From assembly GCA_000827325.1 (NCBI GenBank), contig KN832872.1:186001-250000 (forward strand): a DNA stretch of 64,000 nt, read 5' to 3'. The DNA is from Oidiodendron maius Zn (lineage: Eukaryota; Ascomycota; Leotiomycetes; Myxotrichaceae). The position numbers and the translations under genes are program-made. Within the stretch, counting starts at the first letter, position 1, and each line of letters starts with the position of its first letter. Under the pieces are notes generated by a model. That model saw only the letters and a program-made list of their open reading frames with translations. It was not told the origin of the DNA and searched no databases. Below, piece by piece: positions 12,510 through 24,819 of this stretch.

Positions 12510-13618
12510 ATGCCCCCAGTACTGAAACGTCGTCAAGTGGGTTCCCGCTATTTCCAGCCTTGCAAGAACTTCGATACTGAAAGCTTTAGGATGAGTCGGA
12601 GGAATCTGAAGAAGAGGTTACTCAGAATACACAGCGACGTCGGCGAGCCCCTTTATCCGACGACAGTGAAGATGATGAGGAGCGGGTTAGGGATGGGATG
12701 GAAGTGGACCAGGAAGAGAGCCAAGACCAAGTTGTAAAGAAGATGGTTCGATATGCTTTGGCATGTGAATACCAGAGACTGCCTATCAAGAGAACTGGCA
12801 TAGCTGAGAAAGGTTCGTAAGAGCGCTACAAACAGGGTGCGTAGCTGATGATATTAGTTATGTCGAAACAGCGTGTTCCGTTTAGACGTGTCTTCGAACA
12901 GGCACAGAAACAGCTGCGGGCCAAGTTTGGCATGGAGATGGTAGAATTGCCTGTGAAAGAAAAGATCACTATGAAGGATAAAAGATGTAAGCAATTCCAA
13001 GTGTGCAGATGGCTAGATACTAATACGGTATTAGCTGCACAGAAGGTAAAAGGGAACAAAAAACCTCCTTCCTCCTACATCTTGACAACAACTCTCCCCC
13101 AAGAGTACCGGAGCCCAGGAATAATACCGCCCTCCATTATTGGGAGCTCTGATGAGGAAGCTGCTTATACCGGATTATGCACCATGGTAGTAGCGATTAT
13201 AGCACTGAGCCCAGGCAAATCTATCCCGGATTCGAAGCTCGACCGCTATTTAGCACGATTAAATGCAAACAAGAATATGCCGATGGACAAGACGGAGAAC
13301 GTACTAAAGAAGATGTCTATGCAAGGATACATTACGAAGGTCGTTGATCGGACTGGCGACGAAGAAACAGTTGATTGGGTGGTGGGACCACGAGGAAAAG
13401 TTGAAATTGGCAATAGGGCAGTGCTTGGTTTGGTCAAGGAGGTGTATGGAAGCAGCGCACCGGAAGACCTAGAGCAGAGGCTGACACGAAGTTTGGGGAT
13501 TGTGACAGCGGAAGATCTTATGAATAGAGAAGACGAGGAGCTGGACGAGGATGAAGTACCAGAAGTTAGCGATGGATCGGATACCCAGAGGCGGCAGTCT
13601 GGTAGACTACGGCAATGA
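12510..13618 (+). CDS. NSE3: NSE3, MAGE-domain subunit of the SMC5/6 complex
   Basis: Non-SMC element 3 joins Nse1 and Nse4 to bridge SMC5-SMC6 heads in DNA repair. Exons 12510..12536, 12590..12812 and 12858..13618 join in phases 0 and 1, giving 336 aa. An acidic, Ser/Glu-rich N terminus (ESEEESEEEV-like) precedes the MAGE homology domain: VRYALACEYQRLPIKRTGIA (winged helix A), FRRVFEQAQKQLRAKFGMEM, SSYILTTTLPQEYR, CTMVVAIIALSPGKSIPDSK and YITKVVDRTGDEETVDWVVG. The second intron starts with the rare donor GTTCGT at 12813; no other donor restores the frame. The C-terminal tail is acidic. Another MAGE member is unlikely, because ascomycetes carry a single MAGE gene. Confidence 0.92.
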
Positions 13619-14007
13619 ATCAGCGATACGTATGCCATGAGCGACGACTCTTTGCACACAAGCTATGCCAATGATAGAACATGAATTAAAATAGCTGCTA
13701 AATGCCTGGAGATTTATTCCAGAGATTAACTATTTGTTGCAACGCTTTCTGTACATATGTCGCCGCCCAGCGTTTATTGAAAGTCATGTCGAGAGCAGTA
13801 CAGTCACAAGCTTCTTTCAGTATATGAAGGTGGAGGAGAGGAGGAGATTTGGCTGAGACACTAAGAGAGTTGGATTAGAGCGAAGTCGTAAAGAGACTCA
13901 CTCCCAAACAGTAGTACCACCATACCGGCGCCATTTCCTATTTCCATAACTCCCTAACGTTATCACTATATACTCCACAACATGTGACACATGTTTCACG
14001 CGACAAT
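13619..14007. other. Intergenic, convergent 3' ends of NSE3 and SF3B5
   Basis: About 390 bases with only short frames. I see nothing beyond probable 3' UTRs. Confidence 0.5.
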
Positions 14008-14501
14008 TCAGTCCTGAACTTCCGGCGGCTTTCCCACAGGTTGTATCATTTTCTGATTCTGTATTAGCGCTGAGCCAAAGTATTTGCATCTGCGCACCGC
14101 TCCTTGAAAGTATTGATATCAACGTACCTCAACCATCAAACTCCTAACCTTCTCCCTGCACTCCCCCATTCCTATCGACATATAGCTTAACATCGGAGGG
14201 TGCCCTATGTATGAAGTATAAGAATCGCGATGGATGTTTGATGTCCACTCAAATTTCGTTGTGTCGGCATGGCCTGTTCCAACATAGCGGGCTTGTAGCT
14301 GCTCCAGCTGCTGTTGGGCTCTGAGTTTATCAGCCTGTAAGTAGTTAGCTTTATCTCGAGCATGTCGAAGTCTCCTAGATGCCGTCAAGTGCTCTGCTTT
14401 GCACCGCAGTATGACGGGTAGTTAAGGGTGTCTCAGTTCTTCTTAATAGCGTGTAGAAGGCCAAAGCTATGAGTAAGTAAGGGAAGTATTAGACGTACCA
14501 T
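14008..14501 (-). CDS. SF3b subunit 5 (SF3B10/Ysf3), U2 snRNP splicing factor
   Basis: Small subunit of SF3b, which clamps U2 snRNP on the intron branch site. Three exons are inferred: 14499..14501 (ATG alone), 14128..14334 and 14008..14058, giving 86 aa, the usual size. Key blocks are ADKLRAQQQLEQLQARYVGT, GHADTTKFEWTSNIHRDSYT, SYIGHPPMLSYMSIGMGE and, after the last splice, NQKMIQPVGKPPEVQD. No in-frame ATG precedes ADKLRAQ, whereas an ATG followed at once by a GTACGT donor lies 165 nt upstream, and GCTAAC plus TTACAG marks the acceptor. This gives the family start MADKLRAQ. The coding first exon is therefore only the start codon. Confidence 0.9.
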
Positions 14502-15022
14502 CCTAACTCTCTGAGCAAATGGAGCGAGATTGAAAACATCGAAGAGACATCGCGACTAATTTGGGAAGGTTTCTTCGGCACGGCAAAACATTGAAGCGAG
14601 GCGCTAGTAACATCATGTTGATCTTTGTTCGATTTCTTTGACACTGTTTTCAACAATATGATGTCACGACCATCAAGCCGAAAAGCTATTAATTTACATG
14701 AGAGCTTAGCATCGAGATCGAAATACTCATTTTATTATCAGAGAATTCATGGAGTTAGTACTTGCCCGGCCAGTTAATGTTTCCTACACGTGATTCACAC
14801 GTGACTGAATTGATGATCTGCCAGCCTCACATTCATTGCTGAGGAGGCTAAACTACCCTTTGGCGGTCAATAGGGATGCAGAAACTCGTTTATTTCTCTT
14901 GTCTATGTTGATAAAGTGTATACAAAATCTAATACGCTAATAGAGGCATCGAGTATGAACTGAGGGTGACTCGCCCATCCCTCAAAGTTCGTCAGCAATA
15001 TCCTCTCTCAGTCGACCAACGT
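14502..15022. other. Intergenic / 5' region of the zinc-module gene
   Basis: About 520 bases. Next to 14502 lies the SF3B5 promoter. The frame of the downstream gene stays open back to about 14942, where CTAATAG could be a splice acceptor, so a short upstream coding exon may hide here. I could not identify it. Confidence 0.4.
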
Positions 15023-16361
15023 ATGCTGGCTGGAGATCAACTTCGAAGTAGCGAAGACGAACTCTATGCAGCGCTACAAAATATTGAGAAATTTTACGCC
15101 TCATCTCGGGCAGGGAATCACACGGGCGAGCCGGGCTGTGACAGGTGCATGAAGAAGAAGAGGCGGATCAAGCAAGCCTACTACGACTACTATCTTGGCC
15201 ATGAACGCGGTCGCTGGGATTATCATCTCTCCGCTTATAGAGAAGAGATGCAACGAATGTTCGATGACTCGGAGGCCTATTCACTCGAGGACATCCATGG
15301 CAGGTACCAACGCGAACTACGAGAACATCTCAAGAGAGACCTGTGTACGGTTACGCGTGGCGACTCGAAAGATATTGTGGACCACAAGGCATGGACTTCA
15401 TCACGTTTTGACTCAGGAGAAGACACCAAGCCAATTCTCGAGACTCATTTCGAAGGTGCCTTGAACTGCATGTCTCTTGAAGCTGCCGATGCCATCCACG
15501 CAATACAGAAAACTACCACTCCTGAAGAACGAATCTCGATATATGTAAAGTACTACTGCACGCCAGCTTGGACCGATACACCTCAACAGAAGAACATGAA
15601 AGCCAAATATGCACGGCAGTTTGAAGCCGGACACAGCCATGACGAAGTGCTCACATCATGGAAGAAGGAAGTGCTTTACCTGCAGCAGGAGGAGATATCC
15701 AAACTCAAACACCGGCTCGGGGAGCTTCAGATGGCGCAAAGCGCCCATTTAAAGAACAAGGCAAAGAAAGCAGAGCGAGATCAGCGGATGCAGGATCGGG
15801 AGTATGTTTTCGTTCCAAAGCTGGAGATGTGCTCATTAGAGTCTTGTGGAATGGAGGTGGATGTGGGCACTGATGGAGGCGCTATTCAATGTGCTGTATG
15901 CGACTGGCTGGCACGGAGGAGTGACAGGAGAAGGCGGTACTTTTACTGCAGTGAGGATCATGCCGAGGAGGATTTTGTGAGTTCATTAATTTTGGCCAAA
16001 GTGGCTTAACTAATCTGGACACAGGTCGAGCACGATCGGACCGAACATGTTTGCATCATGGGCAATCAGTGCATTTACTACCCTGAGCCTGGTCCCGAGG
16101 GAGACACAGGGGCCGGCGGGGTCTGCCCTGATTGCATGGATGAGGGATACTCAACCTACTTTTGCTCGCAGGTGTGTTACGAGACCAACTTGGTACGTTG
16201 CTGGTGTTTGTACGGTACAAGCTACGAGGGGGAAGTATGCTTACGATTTATGATAGGAGGTACATCGAGAGACCTTCCACAACGAGCGAGGTATTAGCCA
16301 CACCTCAAACCAGCTGGATATTTTCCATCCCGAGGGAGACTTGGAGATTACTGCTTCATAG
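15023..16361 (+). CDS. Uncharacterised protein with two tandem MYND-like zinc modules
   Basis: No family recognised. Exons 15023..15976, 16025..16192 and 16257..16361 join in phase 0, giving about 408 aa from the first in-frame ATG (upstream exon possible). Residues 1-265 are charged and helical, with an early cysteine pair (GEPGCDRCMKKKRR) and a coiled coil near 205-255 (EEISKLKHRLGELQMAQSAH). Residues 270-385 carry two similar Cys/His units. Unit one has CSLESC, CAVC, YFYCSEDH and EHDRTEH. Unit two has CIMGNQC, CPDC, YFCSQVC and VHRETFH. The spacing resembles MYND-type zinc fingers, used for protein-protein contacts. The repeat and the ligand spacing are seen directly. The MYND label is an analogy. 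Confidence 0.72.
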
Positions 16362-16612
16362 TCTACTATGGTCTCCGCTAGAAAGCGGCCGAAACAGCCA
16401 GGACGGCAGTCATGGCACGGACGTTGAGGCTGGAGTTGGGGGACTAGTATTGTATACCTCACATAGTAGGCATCATTGACCCAAGAGAGTGACCGTTTCC
16501 GTGGCCCATCTTTATGTCTATTCTTCTTGTGTGATCAAGGCTATGACTGTAATGATCTTGCTTTTAAGCCTCCTACCGTGGACTATATAGCATGTGATAC
16601 CATGATACCTGA

Positions 16613-16672
16613 CATATATATATACCTTCTATATATACATCCTTATTGAGTACATATATACGTAGACACAAA
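16613..16672. repeat. Alternating TA-rich tract
   Basis: Several ATATATAT runs lie within about 60 bases downstream of the zinc-module gene. It is probably simple sequence in the intergenic region before the TEF1 promoter. Confidence 0.6.
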
Positions 16673-17059
16673 TATACACAATAGAAAAGTAACTGCCGGC
16701 GTGACTCCACCATCAGATGTGAGTCCTCAGCGGGGCTTTGTGCTAACTGAGCCCTAACCCGTCCTGATTGGCTCGTTTGGCGTCAGACTCTGCGCCACGC
16801 TAAGGCCGTCAGGCAGCTACCATGAGCCCAAGTCCCGCTACATTAAACTGGCCCCTCCACAGAAAATCTTCTCCTCTTCTTCCTTTTGAAATTCGTCTGC
16901 ACATACCTTGATTCGAGCAATCACTCTGTGCAGTAAGTCTCCAAACCCCCTCCGTCCATCGTTGAGAGCCTCATCACTGACCGCGCACACTCTAGATTTA
17001 TCTTCTTTCCGCAATACCAGCACCAAACACTTCAAACCCGACTCACCAATACCGCCAAC
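16673..17059 (+). promoter_or_regulatory. TEF1 promoter and 5' UTR with a leader intron
   Basis: Contains an inverted CCAAT box (GATTGGCTCG near 16766) and a CT-rich tract near 16864-16885 (TCTTCTCCTCTTCTTCC), features common in strong fungal promoters such as TEF and ribosomal-protein genes. A 5' UTR intron fits at about 16933..16995: donor GTAAGT, branch CACTGAC, acceptor CTCTAG. The site identities are inferred from sequence only. Confidence 0.6.
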
Positions 17060-19150
<2,091 letters not shown>

Positions 19151-19438
19151 TGGGTGGGGACCGGTACATTAGCTTTTTGCATCCAGTAGCAATACACACC
19201 AATAGAACTTGACTTTGTGCCTTATAAATCTTCAAGAAACTGACAACGGTAAACGTTGATTTAATAACCGGGTTATGCAAATTTCTCAAATCCATCACCT
19301 TCGTTTCAGCACTCAAAAATCCACCTCCAATCCGACACACTCTGGCACAAATCAGCATACCGCCTAGATCCCCACTAGCCCAACTGTCTCTTTACACGTT
19401 CTGATATATCGTTCCTATTTATAGTCGGCGCGTAAATA

Positions 19439-20382
19439 TGGCTGGTCGTGACGAAGACGTGACCTTCAAATTCGAAAAGTGAGAACAGCAAGGTAAATCA
19501 TTGAGTTTGCTAACCGTTACCAGTCGCGAATGACTTAAGCTTGGAGTCCACCGTGATCTTAGCGTCGACATCATTTACTTCTGTATAGCAACAAAGTCAA
19601 GCGTGTCGAAGCGGATGTGGGCCACGAATCCATCATTCAAGAACCTTCCTTTCCAACGATGCGAAGGAAATATATCAACCAAGGGACTCGAACTGAGGAT
19701 AAAAATTTCTATTACCTATTTGACAAGCTGTTGGCGCCAGTTGACAGAACAAAATCATCTGCACGAGACCAAATTAAGAAAATTCCTAACAGCGAGTATT
19801 GGGAACAAAAAGAAGAACCCGACCCAAAGACTGGAGACCCCTGAGACCAGCATCGCACGGCAAGAGTAATCAAAAATCAAATAGCGGCACGAATCTCAAA
19901 AAGAAAGATAGACGGCTCTACGGCCGGCGCCGGCGATTCAAGCCGTGCAACTAAATCCCAGAAAACAGCTCATGTCAGTGGCGAGATGGACGTGGCTTTC
20001 GATGAACTAATTGCCATGTAGGAAGGCGGGTCTGCTACATGGAAAGCCTTTATAGAGTTGGATATAACAAAGCGGTTGGTAGATGCATACGCGACACGCA
20101 GTGTGAGGATAGATTTCAGAAGAATTCAATTGGCGGCTACACAGTTGTTTCGCATTCATCTCGACGATCCTGCAGTCATATCCGATAAGAGCTCATCTGG
20201 GCTGCAGCTCGCAAGACGGTGGCTTTCTTCTGGAGGAAAACGTCCAACGTACAGCATGAGGAGGTTGTGGAAACAATAGATGCGACTGCCGACAAAGAAG
20301 ACACGCCTTTTTACATGAAGACCAATGCCACCAGGGCTTGGGCCTGGCTTGCAGGAGAAGTGCCTCCAACTCCTCCCTAATC
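19439..20382 (+). pseudogene. Broken gene of unknown function
   Basis: I do not recognise the family. A start MAGRDEDVTFKFEN at 19439 can splice into NNKVKRVEADVGHESIIQEP and on through FYYLFDKLLAPVDRTKSSAR to a TGA at 19842. The same frame then continues coding-like (KRKIDGSTAGAGDSSRATKS, GEMDVAFDELIAM) to a TAG near 20020, then EGGSATWKAFIELDITKRLV. Another frame carries the plausible end ARKTVAFFWRKTSN, HEEVVETIDATADKEDTPFY, TRAWAWLAGEVPPTPP, with its stop at about 20382. So there are two in-frame stops plus at least one frame change in about 900 bases. Undetected introns could explain part of this. Both stops could be C-to-T changes (CGA, CAG), which is inference. Confidence 0.5.
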
Positions 20383-21216
20383 AAGATTCGTGCAAATATT
20401 GAGCAATTTTATCGAGCGCCTCGAGAATGAGGGGCAAGGAGGAGACGTATAGGTAAAAGCTGTCTTGCAAATGGCTTACGGGCACCTGATTTACGGTTTT
20501 ACTTATTACGCATTATACATCCTGGTGCCACGCATAAAAAACGGGGAAGATAACAGTTAGTCGCGTTTGCAAAGCGTTGAGTTATCATTGGTATTGAGAG
20601 AATAAAAAGCATCGTTTTAAGCCATACCAAGTTGACTTGTACCATTAACAAACAGATGCCCGGAAACACACCCCTCCAACACAGGTCCCATCCTACCATG
20701 AAAATTCAAAATGTACTAGATATAATTTCTCTTAACAAGTAAAGCAAAATCTGTTTTATTCAAAGAATCTAGAATTCCTTCTCATTGCCGGAATAATATC
20801 ACTTGCGTTCATTTTGCATACTTGCTTGTAAGTCTTGTAGCCACACTAAAACCATCTTCTTACAACTGCCTTAATTCTACAGCTCCAATCATTTCCCAAA
20901 GTGTAAGACTGCCAAGGCAAATCTCAACTCCCCAAAGTGGCTATACAACTCATAAATCGCCAAATGGGTGATGACAAGTCGGAGAGTGTACAATGCAATA
21001 GACTTATAAGTTAGGAAAAAGGGCAGTATCAGGGTTCAAGGATAACACATATACGAGATGAGCAGATGAGTGGTATTGTATCGAATATATTCCGATACCA
21101 TATATTTGTCTTTTATTTTCCTAAACGCCGCATTGTTCTCACCTGTGAATGTGTCGTTCACTAGTATTCTTCTTCCATTCTTAGTATAATGCAACGCCGC
21201 GTATCTCATAGACTCA
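20383..21216. other. Intergenic, no gene seen
   Basis: About 830 AT-rich bases with only short frames on both strands. It lies between the broken gene and the 3' end of ARPC4. Confidence 0.5.
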
Positions 21217-21942
21217 TTAATCGAACTAGTAGATAGGAACATCAGAATAGCACTGAAGGCAGAGGATTTCAAGGACGCTTACCGGCGTTAAGAATGATTC
21301 GGCGACAAATCTGGCTCGCGCATTTAACTGTACATCGGTCAGCATTTCCTTCATGATGCAGACGGAGTAACGTACGAAGAGTTTCATCTCTGAGATCTCC
21401 TTATCCACCTCTTCCATGAACTGTATGATGAAGTCCACCAATTTATGCTTCAACATCTCCTCGGTGTGGAAGTTTGTGATCAGGAACGAAATATCATAGC
21501 CCTTCTAAAATCAGCACCCATCTTAGCTTCTCCGCAGCGTCACATACCTTAACCGGCTTTCTCCTCAAGATGAAAAAGGCCTCTGCTCGCTGTGTCAAAA
21601 ATCTAGTGAACTTGTGCACTAGGATATGCTCAATCTCATCCGCCTGCTTGATCTTGATGCTGATGCGTACGCTATTGATGCTAGGCTCGATGAGAACGCG
21701 CTCGTTCTCGTTTCTGGCAACAGTGAGAGGATTCAACAACACTTCCGGCGATGTCTGGGCCTCGATCTCGGGGACGTTGTGTCTCTCGGAGGTTTGCGAC
21801 GAGAAGTTGGACAGGCAGAGGGCAGAGGTCAAGGAGGAGCGGACACATTGCAGGTAGGGCCGCAATGATTGAGACTGGATAGGTCAGCACACAAGTCTTC
21901 GCTGTCCTCCAATCGCAACAGAGTCAGTGGTATACGAACCAT
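21217..21942 (-). CDS. ARC19: ARPC4 (Arc19/p20), Arp2/3 complex subunit
   Basis: Core subunit of the Arp2/3 actin-branching complex, cortical actin patches. Exons are 21940..21942 (ATG alone), 21548..21874, 21376..21501, 21283..21327 and 21217..21225, giving 169 aa as in other eukaryotes. Blocks: [98 protein letters not shown] and [14 protein letters not shown]. Human ARPC4 has EMKL followed closely by NARAR, so the 48-nt segment 21328..21375 (GTACGT...ACAG, branch CTGAC) is read as an intron although it has no stop and keeps frame. The first donor after the ATG is the rare GTTCGT. Confidence 0.94.
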
Positions 21943-22294
21943 GGTGGTTGGCGTTTGAGGCACATGAACCTCGAGATGCTGCTTGCGGTCTTCTGAAGTT
22001 GTGGTTGCTTTGGTGGGGGTTGCGATCCCGCGCTAAGCCTGACTACGTAACGCCCGCAGCCGAGTAGACGCCTGATTCGCGAGGATGTTGCACTTTGTGC
22101 GATGCTCTTCGACCTTCCAATCCTCTGCTTGCTTACAGATAATTTGGAGGGGGGCAAAAGAGTTTGGCTTCCTACGGCCAGGTACAATCGGGGCAGAAAA
22201 TACCTCTTTTTTACATACCATCATCCCAAGATCTATTCCACACAAGCCGTCCAAGAGCTTCTTCTTTACCGCCTCGAGCCCCTCGTCTCTCATC
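21943..22294. promoter_or_regulatory. Divergent promoter ARPC4 / UBP6
   Basis: 352 bases between divergent ATGs must serve both genes. No factor site is assigned. Confidence 0.5.
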
Positions 22295-24090
22295 ATGGCG
22301 TCCATCCCAGGTAGGTGCAGACAGCTTCACGATAGGCATGACTGCTCATGGATGTCTCAGTTATTGTCAAACACCAGGGCAAAAAGTACAACGTCGACCT
22401 CGACCCTAGCTCGCTCGGCGAAGTCTTTAAGTTCCAAGTGTATTCCCTGACCGGTGTCGAGCCAGACCGGCAGAAGATCTTGGTGAAGGGCGGCCAGCTC
22501 AAAGATGACACCGACTTGTCCAAGCTTGGCGCGAAGCCAGGGCAGACCTTCATGATGATGGGAACACCGGCGGGTGGCAACGAGCTGGGTAGACCAGCTG
22601 AGGCGATCAAGTTCCTAGAAGACATGACAGAGGCGGAGGCTGCTCAGCAAATTGGCGCCACACCTGCTGGCCTACAAAATCTGGGGAATACGTGCTATCT
22701 CAACTCAACCTTGCAGACCCTTCGCGCGGTCCCGGAGCTTCAACAGCAGCTAGTAAAATATACTCCCGCTCCAGTCTCTAATCCCAGTGGCTCAACTCTT
22801 GGTGATCTCGGCGGCTTTGGTTTTCAGGGTACGGCGGGGTCCATTGATCTTACTGCTTCATTACGCGATCTCTACAAGCAGATGTCCGAGACTCAAGAAG
22901 GATTTCCCCCATTTGCCTTCCTTAACGCGTTACGAACTGCTTTCCCACAATTCGCAGAAAAGTCAAAATCGGGTCATGGATTTGCTCAGCAGGATGCGGA
23001 GGAGGTTTGGTCTCAGATCGTAACACAATTGCGCCAGAAGCTAAAGATCAAGGATACAATAAATGGCAGTGGAGAAGGCTCTGCCGACATCTCGTTCATC
23101 GACAAATATTTGGCGGGACGCTTTTCTTCCATAACGGAGTGTGATGAACCAGCCGCTAGGGAAGGCGGCGAGGAGCCTCTAAAGAGTGAAGATACATTCT
23201 TGAAGCTAGATTGCCACATAAGTGGAACGACAAACCATTTAAGAGATGGTATACTTGCTGGTCTCGAAGAGAAGCTCGAGAAGCAGTCTTCAGTCCTTGG
23301 CCGGGATGCTGTCTACACCAAAATGTCGAAGATCTCCCGCCTACCCAAATATCTCACCGTGCACTTTGTTCGATTCTTCTGGAAGCGGGAAGCCCAGAAG
23401 AAAGCAAAGATCATGCGCAAAGTGACATTTCCTCATGAGCTGGATGTGGTTGAGTTTTGTACTGATGAATTAAAGAGCATGCTCATTCCAGTTCGAGACA
23501 AGGTCAGAGAAGTCCGCAAGGACGAGGAGGATATTGAGCGAGCTCGCAAGCGACAAAAGCGGCTCCATGAGAAAGAAGCTGCCGACAAGGCAGCAGGCAT
23601 AACCGATTCCGCTTCTGACACTAAGAAGGACGAAAAGAAGGACGACCAGAACGCGAGCAAAAGCACCGGTGGCGATACCGAGATGGAAGACGTGGTCTAT
23701 AAGACAGATGCTGAAATTGACGCCGAAAAGGCCGCGGCAATCCTGGAAGCAAAGAAAGAATTGCATGCCTTGATCAATCCTGAGCTGGCCAAAGACGATG
23801 GAGCAAACAAGTCGGGCCTCTACGAGCTCCGTGGCGTTATCACACATCAGGGTGCGAGCGCGGATAGCGGGCATTATACCTCATACGTCAAAAAGCAGGG
23901 TCCTCTGGATCCAAAGACCGGAAAGAGGGGAGAGGAGGATGGTAAGTGGTGGTGGTTCAACGATGACAAAGTTTCCGAGGTCGACTCAGACAAGATCGAC
24001 ACGCTCTCTGGGGGTGGGGAGTCGCATTCGGCTCTCATTCTTCTTTATCGTGCTATTCCTCTGCCAACTGCTGAGGGCCTGAGCGAATAA
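22295..24090 (+). CDS. UBP6: UBP6/USP14, proteasome-associated deubiquitinase
   Basis: Cysteine protease that trims ubiquitin from substrates on the 26S proteasome. Exons 22295..22310 and 22361..24090 (phase 1) give 581 aa. An N-terminal ubiquitin-like domain lies at residues 1-76 (IPVIVKHQGKKYNVDLDP, DRQKILVKGGQLKDDTDLSK), which docks on Rpn1. The catalytic Cys box GLQNLGNTCYLNSTLQTLRA puts Cys near 117. GHGFAQQDAEEVWSQIV, LTVHFVRFFWKREAQKKAKI and the His box ITHQGASADSGHYTSYVKKQ complete the USP fold, with the Trp-rich KWWWFNDDKVSEVD after it. A Lys/Asp-rich insert near residues 395-450 is probably a disordered loop. All key active-site motifs are present. Confidence 0.96.
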
Positions 24091-24819
24091 GCAGTTATTG
24101 CAATTATGCCGTTCTCTGCATAGCTGGGCGTTCCTTGCATGGTGGCCCTTTGGCGATGTAAAAGAGTAGTGATAATCTATATAAGACACAGGACTAGAGG
24201 AGGCTCTTGCAGCGCAAAAACAATAGTGATGGGGTCCACTTCCGGAGCTTCTGAGCGAAGCTGATTTTCTCTTTCTGCTACGTGCGAGTTGTCGTATTAA
24301 CCCCACAAGAATGGGTTTTAATAGATGGTCGGTCGAGTGATCACTGTAGTGGATTAAGTTCGTTCGCAAGTTCTCTTCGTCCATGATGCTACTCAAAATT
24401 AACTCTCGCTGTCTCCATAGAAATGTTTGTCTTCTATGGCGCCGCTAGAGCACTTAGTGTTAAGCTATACGGCACGGACAAAGCCGCAGTAGCTATAATT
24501 AGTGATTTCGATTACGACTAGGAGATGATATCGCGACCAAAGATGACCGAGTCATGGCCGATTGTATTGAGGACCCCCGGCCAACCGTGTCCATACTGTC
24601 TCATATTTACCAGAAGCTCTGCTGCTAGTAGCTTTCCGGATGATGATTTGCAAAACACGGTACCAGAAAAGAGGCCTTCTCTATATGCTCCACCTGAAAG
24701 ATCCCAAAACATGACGTCCACAGGAAGATGGATATTTAAGTGTTCAGTATTCCTGTTGTTCTAGTCTTACTTTCCTTCACCATTATCCTTATTTGCCCAC
24801 CGCCGGCACAACTGTCACA
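24091..24819. other. Intergenic, promoter side of the His-rich gene
   Basis: About 730 bases. No gene is supported. The proximal part is presumably the promoter of the His-rich secreted protein. Confidence 0.45.
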
